Source: Actinomycetales bacterium JB111 (GTDB taxonomy: Bacteria; Actinomycetota; Actinomycetes; Actinomycetales; Actinomycetaceae). Taken from it: 64,000 bases of DNA. Position numbers and translations under genes: made by a program. The stretch spans positions 62,001 through 126,000 of the forward strand of contig FUHX01000079.1 of assembly GCA_900163555.1 (NCBI GenBank). Reading direction: 5' to 3'. Of this stretch, positions 18,643-27,705 are shown in pieces. The notes under the pieces were generated by a model. The model saw nothing but the letters and a program-made list of their open reading frames with translations. It searched no databases and had not been told where the DNA came from. Position 1 is the first letter of the stretch; every line of letters starts with the position of its first letter.

Positions 18643-19062
18643 ATGGACCCGAACGATGTTGGTGCGAAGGGCCACCGGGCCCTGTCCTGGTGGACTGCGG
18701 TGCCGGCGGTGCTGGCGCTGGCGGGCGGGTTGCTCCTCGGCTACTTCGTTATTCCCCAACCATCTGACTCCAAGCCACCGAACAAATCCGAGATCATGTC
18801 TTCGGGCGAGCTGACCTGTCAGCTCACGCATCAGTTCTCGGTTCCCTTCGACCCGGATGCTGATTTCATCTCCGACGAGCTGGGCCCGCACCGGATGGCC
18901 GCTCTGGGTGATCTGGCGCAATCTGTTTCACCGGACGACGAGAGATTCTCGGGTATTGCTGAGATCGGACGGGACCTGATTCTCTCGGTTCAAGACGGAG
19001 ATCTCGATGCGGTCGGCGCACACATTGGTGACATACGAGAACTGTGTGGTCTCGACTCGTAG
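18643..19062 (+). CDS. Hypothetical membrane-anchored protein
   Basis: 139 residues with one N-terminal hydrophobic segment (WWTAVPAVLALAGGLLLGYF, about residues 16-35) and an acidic extracytoplasmic domain holding two Cys, in GELTCQL and RELCGLDS, that could form a disulfide. No known family is evident. Codon use and base composition are less GC-rich than the neighbours, and the gene is bracketed by two partial copies of a duplicated segment, which points to an inserted or transferred patch. AGGCGG upstream of the ATG may serve as a weak ribosome site. Confidence 0.5.
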   Translation: MDPNDVGAKGHRALSWWTAVPAVLALAGGLLLGYFVIPQPSDSKPPNKSEIMSSGELTCQLTHQFSVPFDPDADFISDELGPHRMAALGDLAQSVSPDDERFSGIAEIGRDLILSVQDGDLDAVGAHIGDIRELCGLDS

Positions 19063-19100
19063 TGCGACACCAGTGAGTCACGCACCCGCGCGGCTCGTGC

Positions 19101-19160
19101 GCGCGGTCGTCGACGGGACCGTGGTCGAGACATCCCACGTCTCGTTCGTCCGCCGGGCGC
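19101..19160 (+). pseudogene. Fragment of the upstream hypothetical gene
   Basis: Sixty bases align without gaps to 18041-18100 with about 10 mismatches (about 83% identity). The fragment has lost its start and 3' half and runs into the terminal region of the nitronate-monooxygenase-like gene. It marks the second arm of the duplication. Confidence 0.7.
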
Positions 19161-19178
19161 GACCGAGCGCGGCCCGGA

Positions 19179-20180
<1,002 letters not shown>

Positions 20181-21266
20181 TCAGGAGGTCAGGCCGGCGA
20201 CGAGTTCCTCGAGGTACTCCGCGAGCGGCGCCGGCATTTCCGCCCGCGCGGTGCGGATCGCGCGGGTCACGAGCTCGGCGGTGAGCGCGGTGACCTCGGC
20301 CCGCGCGCCCGTCGCGACCACGGTCTCCCGCAGGGCGTCGGCGCCCGCCTCGTCGAGGTCGGGCCGGCCGAGCAGGTCGTCCAGCACGGCCCGCTGCTCC
20401 GGCGACGCCGCGAGGTACGCCCGGCGGACGTGCTCCGTGCGCTTGCCGGCCTTGAGGTCGGACGCCGCGGGCTTCCCCGTGGCGGCCGACGAACCGAACA
20501 GGCCCTGGTCGTCGTCGTGCAGCTGGTACGCGATGCCGAGCGGCTCGCCCACCCGCGCGATCGTCTCCCCGACGTCGTCGCCCGCCCCCGCGGCGATCGC
20601 ACCGAGGACGAGGGGCAGGGTGATGCTGTAGGACGCGGTCTTCAGGGCCGCGACCCGGAGGGGGTCGGTCGCGGCCGGGTCGGCCTGCTCGAAGAAGACG
20701 TCGAGCGTCTCGCCGGCGATGGCCTGCTCGATGACGGCGAGCGCGGCCTCGGCGAGCCGCATGCGGACGGCCGTCGGCGCGGGCGCTGAGATGAGCGCGG
20801 ACACGGTCGTGCTGATGGCGAGGTCGCCGGCGAGCACGCCGGCCGCGTCCCCGCGGCGGCGGGCGGCCTCCGCCGGCACGCCCGCCTCCCGGGCGGTGCC
20901 CTCGACGCGCGCAACGACGCCGAGCCGGCCGTGCCGCACGCGGTCGACGTCGATGATGTCGTCGTGGATGCACAGGCCCACATGCAGGAGCTGCTGCGCG
21001 GCGGCCACGCGTCGCAGCAGAGGGACCTCCCGGCCGCCGTAGGCGGCGTACGCCGCGGCGACGAGGCGCGGGCGGAGGAACTTGCCGCCGTCGGCCGCCC
21101 GCGCGGCGTCGATGACCTCGCTGAGCGCGCTCGACCCGGACGGGCCGTCCGCGACCTCCGCCCACAGCTCGGCGGTCAGCAGGTCGGCGTCGGCCATGAA
21201 GGCGTCGACCCGGTGGGCGAGCTCGGTGACGGCCGGGCCTGCCTCGCGCTCAGTCGCGTGCGGCAT
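20181..21266 (-). CDS. Polyprenyl (probably geranylgeranyl) diphosphate synthase
   Basis: 361-residue all-helical trans-prenyltransferase that condenses IPP with allylic diphosphates. The first Asp-rich motif DDIID is at residues 102-106, in the context HVGLCIHDDIIDVDRVRHG; the second region, QLHDDDQGLFG near 248-258, follows the actinobacterial DDxxG pattern. GKFLRPRLV near 61 is the IPP-binding part. Chain length cannot be read directly; size and motif context suit a C20 or related product. It overlaps idi by 17 bases, so the two are co-translated and likely feed the UbiA protein upstream in the operon. Confidence 0.9.
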   Translation of the reverse strand: MPHATEREAGPAVTELAHRVDAFMADADLLTAELWAEVADGPSGSSALSEVIDAARAADGGKFLRPRLVAAAYAAYGGREVPLLRRVAAAQQLLHVGLCIHDDIIDVDRVRHGRLGVVARVEGTAREAGVPAEAARRRGDAAGVLAGDLAISTTVSALISAPAPTAVRMRLAEAALAVIEQAIAGETLDVFFEQADPAATDPLRVAALKTASYSITLPLVLGAIAAGAGDDVGETIARVGEPLGIAYQLHDDDQGLFGSSAATGKPAASDLKAGKRTEHVRRAYLAASPEQRAVLDDLLGRPDLDEAGADALRETVVATGARAEVTALTAELVTRAIRTARAEMPAPLAEYLEELVAGLTS

Positions 21267-21816
21267 CGGGGAACACGCCCCTCTCGCGCATGTCGCGGAC
21301 CTGCAGGACCGACCACGGGCTGAAGGCCATCGGGGCGGCGTCGATCGCCGTCGCGAGGTCGCGCGGCGCGATCCACGCCCAGTCCATGACCTCGTCGGGG
21401 TCGGGCTCGGGATCGCGCGCGACCTCCGCGAGGAAGACGGGGCAGATCTCGTTCTCCACGACGCCGCTGAAGTCCACCGCCCGATACCGGAAGCCGGGTA
21501 CCGCCGGCCGGATGCCGGACACGTCCAGGCCGAGCTCGTCTCGCATCCGGCGCTCGATGGCGCTCTCGTTCGTCTCCCCGACGCCGGGGTGGCCGCAGCA
21601 CGCGTTCGTCCACACGCCCGGCCACGTCTTCTTGCCCAGCGCGCGCCGCGAGATGAGCATGCGGCCGTCGGGGCCGAGCACGTAGCACGAGAACGCGAAG
21701 TGCAGCGGGGTGGAGTCCGTGTGCACCTCGGCCTTCAGGGCGGAACCGATCGGCTCCCCGTCCTCGCCGGCCAGGACGACGAACTCGGGCTCGGCCGCCA
21801 ACCCCGGCGCGGTCAT
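21250..21816 (-). CDS. idi: Isopentenyl-diphosphate delta-isomerase (type 1)
   Basis: 188-residue Nudix-fold isomerase interconverting IPP and DMAPP. TWPGVWTNACCGHPGVGE carries the catalytic Cys (residue 74) and the metal-ligand His76; the Nudix helix ERRMRDELGLDV supplies further acidic ligands. Length matches type 1 enzymes. Its 5' end overlaps the phosphodiesterase-like gene by 4 bases and its 3' end overlaps the polyprenyl synthase. Because the MEP pathway makes both isomers, a dedicated idi inside this operon suggests a need to raise allylic primer supply. Confidence 0.93.
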   Translation of the reverse strand: MTAPGLAAEPEFVVLAGEDGEPIGSALKAEVHTDSTPLHFAFSCYVLGPDGRMLISRRALGKKTWPGVWTNACCGHPGVGETNESAIERRMRDELGLDVSGIRPAVPGFRYRAVDFSGVVENEICPVFLAEVARDPEPDPDEVMDWAWIAPRDLATAIDAAPMAFSPWSVLQVRDMRERGVFPDAARD

Positions 21817-23219
21817 GACGAGCCTCCCGAGGACCGGCCGAGGGCGGCGAGCACGATGTCCTTCACCCCGGTCGCGCCGACGGAGGTCGCGCCGTCGGCG
21901 ATGAGCGACGGGTCCGACGTCAGCAGCATCGGCGCCTCCTCGTCCGAGTCCGGGAGCCGCCCGTGGGTGCCCTTCACGCAGGTCGGGTCGAGCGGGACGG
22001 TGCTCATCGCGTAGCGCAGGCCCATCTTCTTCTTCACGAGGTTGAGGCCGGCCTTCGCCTTGGCGAGCTTGTCCTCGGGGTTGAAGAACAGCTCGGCGGG
22101 GTCGTAGCCGGGCTTCTTGTGGATGTCGACGCCGCGGGCGTACTCGGGCGCGCGGTCGTCGTCGAGCCAGAAGTAGTACGTGAACCAGGCGCCCGGCTCG
22201 GCCACGGCGACGAGCTCACCGGCCCGCTCGTGGTCGAGGCCGTAGCGGGCCTGCCCCTCGCGGTCGAGCACCTCGTCGACGCCGGGCAGGGACTTCACGA
22301 TCGACGCCACCCTGGGCACGTCGGCGGGGTCCGGGACGTAGATGTGGGCCACCTGGTGGTCGGCCACCGCGAACGCGCGCGACGTCCACGGGTCCAGCTG
22401 CTCCAGGCCGTCCTGGACATAGACCTCGAGCAGGCCCTCGCGGCGCAGCGCCCGGTTGATGTCCACCGGGCGGCTGGCGCCCGCGATGCCGTACTCGCTG
22501 ACCACGACGACGCTCCACCCGCCGTTCGCGGCGTCGTCGAGCAGGGGGGCGAGCTCCCGGTCGAGCTCGGCGGCGGCCGCATCCGCCTCCGGCGCGTTCG
22601 GCCCGAAGCGCTGGAGGTCGTAGTCCAGGTGCGGCAGGTAGGTCATCACGAGGTCGTTCTCGGGCTGCCCCCACCGGTTGTTGAGCACGCCGCGGGTGGC
22701 GTCGATGAGCCACTTCGACGAGACGATCGAGGCGGTCGGGCCCCAGTACTGGAAGAGTGGGAACTCGCCGAGCGCGCCGGTGAGGCGGTCGTGGAGCTCG
22801 GCCGGGCGCACGTAGGCGTCCGGGCTCTTGCGGCCGTCCGCGTGGTAGATCGGGCGCGGCGTCACCGTGATGTCCGTGCTGGCGCCCATCGCGTACCACC
22901 AGCCCATGTTGGCCGCGCGGAAGGAGGGGTCCTGCCGGCGCGCGGTCTCCCAGACCTTCTCGGCGGTGACCAGCGTGTTGTGCTGGCGCCACAGCAGGGA
23001 GTCCCCGAGGCCGCGGAAGTACCAGCCGTTGCCGACGATCCCGTGCTCCTTGGGCATGACGCCGGTGAGGATCGTCGACTGCACGCTGCAGGTGACCGCG
23101 GGAAGGATCGTGTCCAGGCGGACGCCGCGGCCCGAGGACGCCAGCGCGCTCAGTCGCGGCATGGAGCGCAGGGCGCGCGGCGTGAGTCCGACGACGTCGA
23201 GGAGAAGGACGCGGCTCAT
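21813..23219 (-). CDS. Alkaline-phosphatase/nucleotide-pyrophosphatase family protein (EboF-like)
   Basis: 468 residues of the alkaline-phosphatase superfamily (type I phosphodiesterase/NPP branch). The first metal Asp is in LLLDVVGLTPRAL at the N-terminus, the nucleophile region is AVTCSVQSTILTGVMP near 41-56, PHLDYDLQRFGP supplies another acidic group, and DHQVAHIYVP and KGTHGRLP supply His. The usual DHG motif reads SEYG. No signal peptide is seen, so it is probably cytoplasmic. Position next to EboE and EboB homologues supports assignment to the ebo cluster; activity on a phosphodiester or diphosphate intermediate is inference. Confidence 0.78.
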   Translation of the reverse strand: MSRVLLLDVVGLTPRALRSMPRLSALASSGRGVRLDTILPAVTCSVQSTILTGVMPKEHGIVGNGWYFRGLGDSLLWRQHNTLVTAEKVWETARRQDPSFRAANMGWWYAMGASTDITVTPRPIYHADGRKSPDAYVRPAELHDRLTGALGEFPLFQYWGPTASIVSSKWLIDATRGVLNNRWGQPENDLVMTYLPHLDYDLQRFGPNAPEADAAAAELDRELAPLLDDAANGGWSVVVVSEYGIAGASRPVDINRALRREGLLEVYVQDGLEQLDPWTSRAFAVADHQVAHIYVPDPADVPRVASIVKSLPGVDEVLDREGQARYGLDHERAGELVAVAEPGAWFTYYFWLDDDRAPEYARGVDIHKKPGYDPAELFFNPEDKLAKAKAGLNLVKKKMGLRYAMSTVPLDPTCVKGTHGRLPDSDEEAPMLLTSDPSLIADGATSVGATGVKDIVLAALGRSSGGSS

Positions 23220-24433
23220 CGGGTGACCTCCGGTAGGGGTGTGGTGGCTTCGGGTGTGGTGGTTCGGGCTGCGGCGGCCAGGGGCGACGCGGCGCTGTCG
23301 GCCGCCAGGGCGTGGGTGAGGTTCTCCCGCGCCCAGCGGATCTCGGCGGCGATGCCGTCGACCAGGCTCTCCGGCTGCAGGTCGTCCGGCAGGACGGTCC
23401 ACGTGTACGTCTCGACGTCGAGGTGGGCCTCCGCTCCGTGCGGGGCGGCCAGGACCGCGTCGACGGCGGCGCCCAGCACCTCGGTCGTCGCCCGCAGCGG
23501 GGGAGCGGGCCGGGCGTGCAGGGGGATGTGGACGTGGACGCGCCAGGGCCGGTCGGTGGGCCAGGCGGGGTCCGCCCCGAGCACCTCGGGAAGGTCGTCG
23601 GCCGCGGGCGCGCCCGTAGCGGCGTCGCCGGCCCGCACCTGGTGCAGGTAGCGGTCCTCGGCGAACGGCGTCAGGGCGGCCGCGGCGCCGGGCGCCGACG
23701 GGTCGGTCACCTCGAGCGCGACCGACGCCTGGACCTTGACGATCCGGACGCCGGCGTCGGTCGCGGCGGCGACGGCGCCGGCCGGGTCCGCGAAGGAGAC
23801 GGCGAGGTGGCACGTGTCGAGGCACAGGCCGATCCGGCCGTCCGCCGTCAGGGCCGGGCGCTCGCCCAGCCACCGCGTGACGTCGGCGACCGTGTCGAGG
23901 ATGCAGCCGGGCTCCGGCTCGATCCCCACCCGCACCGTGCGGCCGGTCGACTCCTCGAGCGCGCGGAGGTGCTCGGCGAGCGCGGCGAGGTTCTCCTCCG
24001 CCGCGGCGTCCTGCTCGGGTCCCCAGCCGGTGCGCCAGCCGAGGGGCAGGGTCGAGATGCTGCCGTCCGCGCCCTCGGGCAGCAGGGCGGCGAGCGCGGT
24101 GGCGCAGTCGGTCGTGAAGCACAGCCGCTCCGGCGTGGTCCAGTCCGGCTCGTAGACGCGGAGCTTGACGACGTCGTCGTGGAACCCCCGGTAGGGGAAG
24201 GCGTTGACCGTGCGGAAGGTGAGCCCGTTGCGGTCCAGCGCCTCGGCGAGGCGCTCGCGGGCGGCCGGGTCGGCCGCCAGGACGGCGGCCGTCTCCGCGG
24301 TGAGCCACAGGCCGACCCCGAGGGAGTCCAGCCCCGCGGCGGCCCGCACGGGACCCGCGTGGGTGTCGAGCTGGGCGATGACGCCGTCGAGGTCCTCGGA
24401 CGGGTGGACGTTGGTGCAGTACGAGAGCTCCAC
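23216..24433 (-). CDS. EboE-like TIM-barrel protein (metabolite traffic protein)
   Basis: 405-residue xylose-isomerase-like TIM-barrel protein. It opens MELSYCTNVHPSEDLDGVI, the characteristic start of EboE proteins, and has IEPEPGCILDTV and IGLCLDTCHLAVSF, which resemble metal-binding segments of sugar-phosphate isomerases. In cyanobacteria the ebo cluster is linked to export of scytonemin precursors, hence the family label; its reaction is unknown. GTG start lies immediately after the eboB-like stop and its 3' end overlaps the phosphodiesterase-like gene by 4 bases. Confidence 0.82.
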   Translation of the reverse strand: MELSYCTNVHPSEDLDGVIAQLDTHAGPVRAAAGLDSLGVGLWLTAETAAVLAADPAARERLAEALDRNGLTFRTVNAFPYRGFHDDVVKLRVYEPDWTTPERLCFTTDCATALAALLPEGADGSISTLPLGWRTGWGPEQDAAAEENLAALAEHLRALEESTGRTVRVGIEPEPGCILDTVADVTRWLGERPALTADGRIGLCLDTCHLAVSFADPAGAVAAATDAGVRIVKVQASVALEVTDPSAPGAAAALTPFAEDRYLHQVRAGDAATGAPAADDLPEVLGADPAWPTDRPWRVHVHIPLHARPAPPLRATTEVLGAAVDAVLAAPHGAEAHLDVETYTWTVLPDDLQPESLVDGIAAEIRWARENLTHALAADSAASPLAAAARTTTPEATTPLPEVTR

Positions 24434-25318
24434 TCAGGCCTCCCGGCGCGACGCCATCCCGCGCAGGACCGAGTTGCCCTCGAAGGTGTCCGGGCCCTGG
24501 CGGGCCGGCTCGAAGCCGGGGACGGGCGTGAGGTCGAGGCGGCCGGACTGGCCGTAGAAGTCGACGGGGTTGCGCCACAGGACACGGTCGACGTCGTCGC
24601 CCGAGAAGCCCGCCGCGAGCATCGCGTGCCCGGTCTTCGCAGTCTTCAGCGGGTCCGAGCGGCCCCAGTCCGCGGCCGAGTTCACGATGATCCGGTCCAG
24701 CCCGATGCGCTGCATGATCGCGACCACGCGTTGCTCGTCCATCTTCGTGTCCGGGTAGATGGAGAAGCCCATCCACGCGCCCGAGTCGGCGACAATGTCG
24801 ACGGTCGTCTCGTTGAGGTGGTCGACCAGCACCCGCTCGGCGGGCAGGCCGGAGGCGAGCACGACGTCGAGGGTCCGCTGCGTGCCCGGCGCCTTGTCGC
24901 GGTGCGGGGTGTGCACGAGGGCGGGGAGCTCGAACTCGATGGCGAGCGCGAGGTGCTGCTCGAGGATCGTGTCCTCCTCCGGGGTCATCGAGTCGTACCC
25001 GGTCTCGCCGACCGCGACCACGCCGTCCTTGGCGAGGTAGCGGGGCAGGATCTCCATGACCTCGTGGAGGCGACGGTCGTTGGCCTCCTTCGGGTTGAGC
25101 GCGATCGTGCTGTGGTGGCGGATGCCGAACTGTGCCGCGCGGAAGCGCTCCCAGCCGATGAGGGAGTCGAAGTAGTCGACGAACGAGCCGACGTTGGACC
25201 GCGGCTGGCCGAGCCAGAACGCCGGCTCGACGAGGGCGCGGACGCCGGAGTCGTACATCGCCTCGTAGTCGTCGGTGGTGCGGGAGGTCATGTGGATGTG
25301 TGGGTCGAAGATGCGCAT
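24434..25318 (-). CDS. TatD family hydrolase (EboB-like)
   Basis: 294-residue metal-dependent hydrolase of the TatD/amidohydrolase superfamily. Ligands are visible in order: FDPHIHMTSRTTDDYEAM (HxH) at the N-terminus, VAVGETGYDS (Glu), LVHTPHRDK (His), LVDHLNETTV (His) and AADWGRSDPLKT (Asp). The Ebo branch of TatD proteins has this TSRTTDDY signature, unlike housekeeping TatD nucleases. AAAGGAG precedes the ATG. It sits between the EboA and EboE homologues as in described ebo clusters. Confidence 0.83.
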   Translation of the reverse strand: MRIFDPHIHMTSRTTDDYEAMYDSGVRALVEPAFWLGQPRSNVGSFVDYFDSLIGWERFRAAQFGIRHHSTIALNPKEANDRRLHEVMEILPRYLAKDGVVAVGETGYDSMTPEEDTILEQHLALAIEFELPALVHTPHRDKAPGTQRTLDVVLASGLPAERVLVDHLNETTVDIVADSGAWMGFSIYPDTKMDEQRVVAIMQRIGLDRIIVNSAADWGRSDPLKTAKTGHAMLAAGFSGDDVDRVLWRNPVDFYGQSGRLDLTPVPGFEPARQGPDTFEGNSVLRGMASRREA

Positions 25319-25331
25319 GTGTCGTTCTCCT

Positions 25332-25946
25332 TTACGCGCGCGCGTCGATGAGGCGGAGGTCGTCGGGGACGGTGCGGCCGGCGGCGCGGCGCTCGGCGGC
25401 GAACCGGTCGGCCATGTCGGCCAGCTCGGCGTCGCGGCGGTCGTCCAGGCCGCTGACGACCGCGAGCGGCACCCCCATGAAGACGAGCTTGAGGACGCCG
25501 TGCCGCCAGGCGTGGTCGTCCAGGTGGTCGCGGGCGAAGTCGCCCATGGCGGCCGCCGCGAGCCGCGGGTCGTTCGTGCGCAGCGCGTCGGCGGTGAGCG
25601 TGAGGCCGACCTCGCGCCACTCGTCCGCCAGGTCGGCGGCGCCCGCGACCCGCTCCAGGCCGCGCAGCACGCCGCGTCGCTCGGCGTCGTCGCCGTGCTC
25701 GTACAGGTCGGTCAGGGCGTCCGCCGGGGCGCCGGAGGACTGCAGGGCGACGACGATCGCGGCGCGCGCGTCGTCGTCGGCGGTGCCGTGGTAGCCGTGC
25801 GGGTCGGCGGGGTCGAGCGGCTCGCGCCCGACCTTCCGGCCGGCCTCGGCGAACAGCCGCGTGACGCGGCCCGGGTCCGACCGCGCGGTCTCGACCGCCT
25901 CCGCGATCCACTGCTCGGCGCTCGGGCCGCTTGCCTGGGTGTTCAC
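25332..25946 (-). CDS. EboA domain protein
   Basis: 204-residue soluble protein with the EboA pattern: a helical N-terminus, then YHGTADDDARAAIVVALQ and an extended alpha-helical region ending LVFMGVPLAVVSGLDDRRDAELADM, which is the conserved C-terminal block. No catalytic motif is evident; HEAT-like helical packing is plausible. The GTG start has a perfect AAGGAGG upstream and overlaps the stop of the TIM-barrel gene (GTGA). EboA defines the cluster, so this is the key marker for the ebo assignment. Confidence 0.82.
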   Translation of the reverse strand: MNTQASGPSAEQWIAEAVETARSDPGRVTRLFAEAGRKVGREPLDPADPHGYHGTADDDARAAIVVALQSSGAPADALTDLYEHGDDAERRGVLRGLERVAGAADLADEWREVGLTLTADALRTNDPRLAAAAMGDFARDHLDDHAWRHGVLKLVFMGVPLAVVSGLDDRRDAELADMADRFAAERRAAGRTVPDDLRLIDARA

Positions 25947-26848
25947 GTCGTCCTCCTTGACGGTGTCGCCGATGCGGCGGGTGGTACGGGTCCGGCCACG
26001 GACGGTGCCGCCTCGGCCGCCGACCGCCAGGCCGCGAGGGAGGTGGCCGCGAGCCGCGGCGCGTCGTGGGAGTGGCGGGGGAGCTCCACGGCGGCCACGC
26101 CGGCGTAGCCGATCTCCCGCAGGGTCGCAATCGCGGCCGGAAGGTCGAGCTGCCCGGTGCCGAGCTCGAGGTGCTCGTGCACGCCGGGGAGCATGTCGTC
26201 CACCTGGACGTTGCGCAGGAGCCGGCCGGCCTGCCGCAGCGCGCCGACCACGCCCTCGGGCTCCACGGCGACGCAGTGCCCGAGGTCGACCGTGATGCCG
26301 ACGGACTCGGGGTCCCCGAGGTCGGCCCGCAGGCGCTGCGCGTCCGCGACCGTCTCGACGAGCATGCCCGGCTCCGGCTCGATCGAGAGCGTCACGCCGC
26401 GCTCGGAGGCGAAGCGCACGAGCTCGGCGAGCCGGCCGACCATGAGCTCCCAGCCCTCGTCCGCGCCGACGTCGTCCGGCAGCACGCCGCTCCACAGGGA
26501 CACGCAGTCGGCGTGCAGCGCGGCCGCGATCTCGACCGCCCGGCCGAGGAACGCGATCCGCGTGGCGGCCTCGCGGTCCACGAGGGTCGGCCGGTGCTTG
26601 CGCCACGGGTCGAGGAGGTAGCGCGCGCCGGTCTCGACGACGACCCGCATCGCGCGGTCGTCGAGCTCGGCCTTGAGGGACGCGGCCCGCGGGCGCCAGT
26701 CCGGGCCGAACGGGTCGAAGTGCGGGTGGCCGAGCGTCAGCGCGATCGCCCCGTACCCGCCGGCCCCGATGACGTCGAGGGCCTGGGGGAGCGGGTGGTC
26801 GGCGAAGCCGTTCGTCCCGTACCCGAGCACCCACGGGTCGGTGGTCAC
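25943..26848 (-). CDS. Sugar-phosphate isomerase/epimerase-like TIM-barrel protein
   Basis: 301 residues of the xylose-isomerase-like TIM-barrel superfamily (AP endonuclease family 2 fold). SIEPEPGMLVETV and GITVDLGHCVAVEPEG carry the metal-binding Glu and His/Asp, and NVQVDDMLPGVHEHLELG and AAVELPRHSHD complete the site. The EPEPG and LGHC/DTCH segments resemble those of the EboE-like protein, so the two may act on related substrates. GTG start with AAGGAG upstream; overlaps the prenyltransferase gene by 4 bases. Substrate unknown; a cyclitol or sugar phosphate fits the neighbouring inositol-phosphate synthase. Confidence 0.82.
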   Translation of the reverse strand: MTTDPWVLGYGTNGFADHPLPQALDVIGAGGYGAIALTLGHPHFDPFGPDWRPRAASLKAELDDRAMRVVVETGARYLLDPWRKHRPTLVDREAATRIAFLGRAVEIAAALHADCVSLWSGVLPDDVGADEGWELMVGRLAELVRFASERGVTLSIEPEPGMLVETVADAQRLRADLGDPESVGITVDLGHCVAVEPEGVVGALRQAGRLLRNVQVDDMLPGVHEHLELGTGQLDLPAAIATLREIGYAGVAAVELPRHSHDAPRLAATSLAAWRSAAEAAPSVAGPVPPAASATPSRRTT

Positions 26849-27705
26849 GTCACGTCTCCTTGGCGGCGACGTCGGGCGAGCAGGCCACCGACCAGGCCGA
26901 CCCCGACGAGCACGGCCGCCGAGACGGCGTGCCCGGCGCGCGCCGCGAGCGCGACCTGCAGGGGCACCATCGCCCGGATCCCCGTGCCGGTCGCGGCCCG
27001 GGCGTTCGACGCGCTCGGGTCCTTCGCCGTCTCGACCTGGCTCGGCAGGACGGCCGTCGCGTAGGCCGCCGCCCCGACGACGGCGCCCGCCCGGGTCGCG
27101 GAAGGTGCCGTCAGCGGGATGGTCGCCGCCGTGATGCCGGTGACCGCCGCGGCCGAGGCCGCGGCAAAGGTCGAGGTGCCGTGGACCTCGCCGCGCGAGA
27201 CGGCGGTGACCGCAGCCGTGTGCGCCGCGAGCAGGCCGGCGGGCAGGAGGCCGCGGCGCCAGCCCGGGCCGGCGGCACCCATGAGGACGTCGAGGCCGCG
27301 GCACACGGCCATGACGGCTGGCCCGGCGGGCGTCGGCTTCGCCGCGAGGTCGTAGGCCCAGATCGACGCCGCGAGCGCGAGCGAGACCCGGCCGGGCGCC
27401 CGCCCGGCCGCGCGCGCCAGCACGAGGCCGACTCCGGTCAGCCCGGCCCCGACCCCGAGCGCGGCCGAGCGCGAGATGCGCCCCGACGGGATCGGTCGCT
27501 CCGGACGCTCGACGGCGTCCAGGTCGGCGTCCGCGTAGTCGTTGAGCGCCATGCCGGCCGCGTACAGGCACACGGACGAGGCCGACAGCGCGAGCCCGCG
27601 GCCGCCGACGGTGGCCCGCGCGGAGGACGCGCCGACGAGCGTGTCCCCGACGACCGTCAGCGCGGCGGGCGCGCGGACGAGCTCGAGGAGGTCGGCGGTT
27701 CTCAT
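26845..27705 (-). CDS. UbiA family prenyltransferase (EboC-like)
   Basis: 286-residue integral membrane prenyltransferase with about eight hydrophobic segments. The first Asp-rich motif ALNDYADADLDAVERPERP (NDxxDxxxD) near residues 55-63 binds the Mg-diphosphate of the prenyl donor. The second motif is less canonical (WAYDLAAKP, CRGLDVLMGA). This matches the ebo prenyltransferase branch found in actinomycetes. It overlaps the inositol-phosphate synthase and the TIM-barrel gene, so the products are made in step. Donor is likely the product of the polyprenyl synthase in the same operon; acceptor unknown. Confidence 0.85.
   Translation of the reverse strand: MRTADLLELVRAPAALTVVGDTLVGASSARATVGGRGLALSASSVCLYAAGMALNDYADADLDAVERPERPIPSGRISRSAALGVGAGLTGVGLVLARAAGRAPGRVSLALAASIWAYDLAAKPTPAGPAVMAVCRGLDVLMGAAGPGWRRGLLPAGLLAAHTAAVTAVSRGEVHGTSTFAAASAAAVTGITAATIPLTAPSATRAGAVVGAAAYATAVLPSQVETAKDPSASNARAATGTGIRAMVPLQVALAARAGHAVSAAVLVGVGLVGGLLARRRRQGDVT

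Noticed and set aside
23220-24776. Upstream extension of the phosphodiesterase-like gene
   Set aside because: The extra reading lies on top of eboE in another frame and is Arg/Gly-rich; the ATG at 23219 begins the conserved LLLDVVGL segment.
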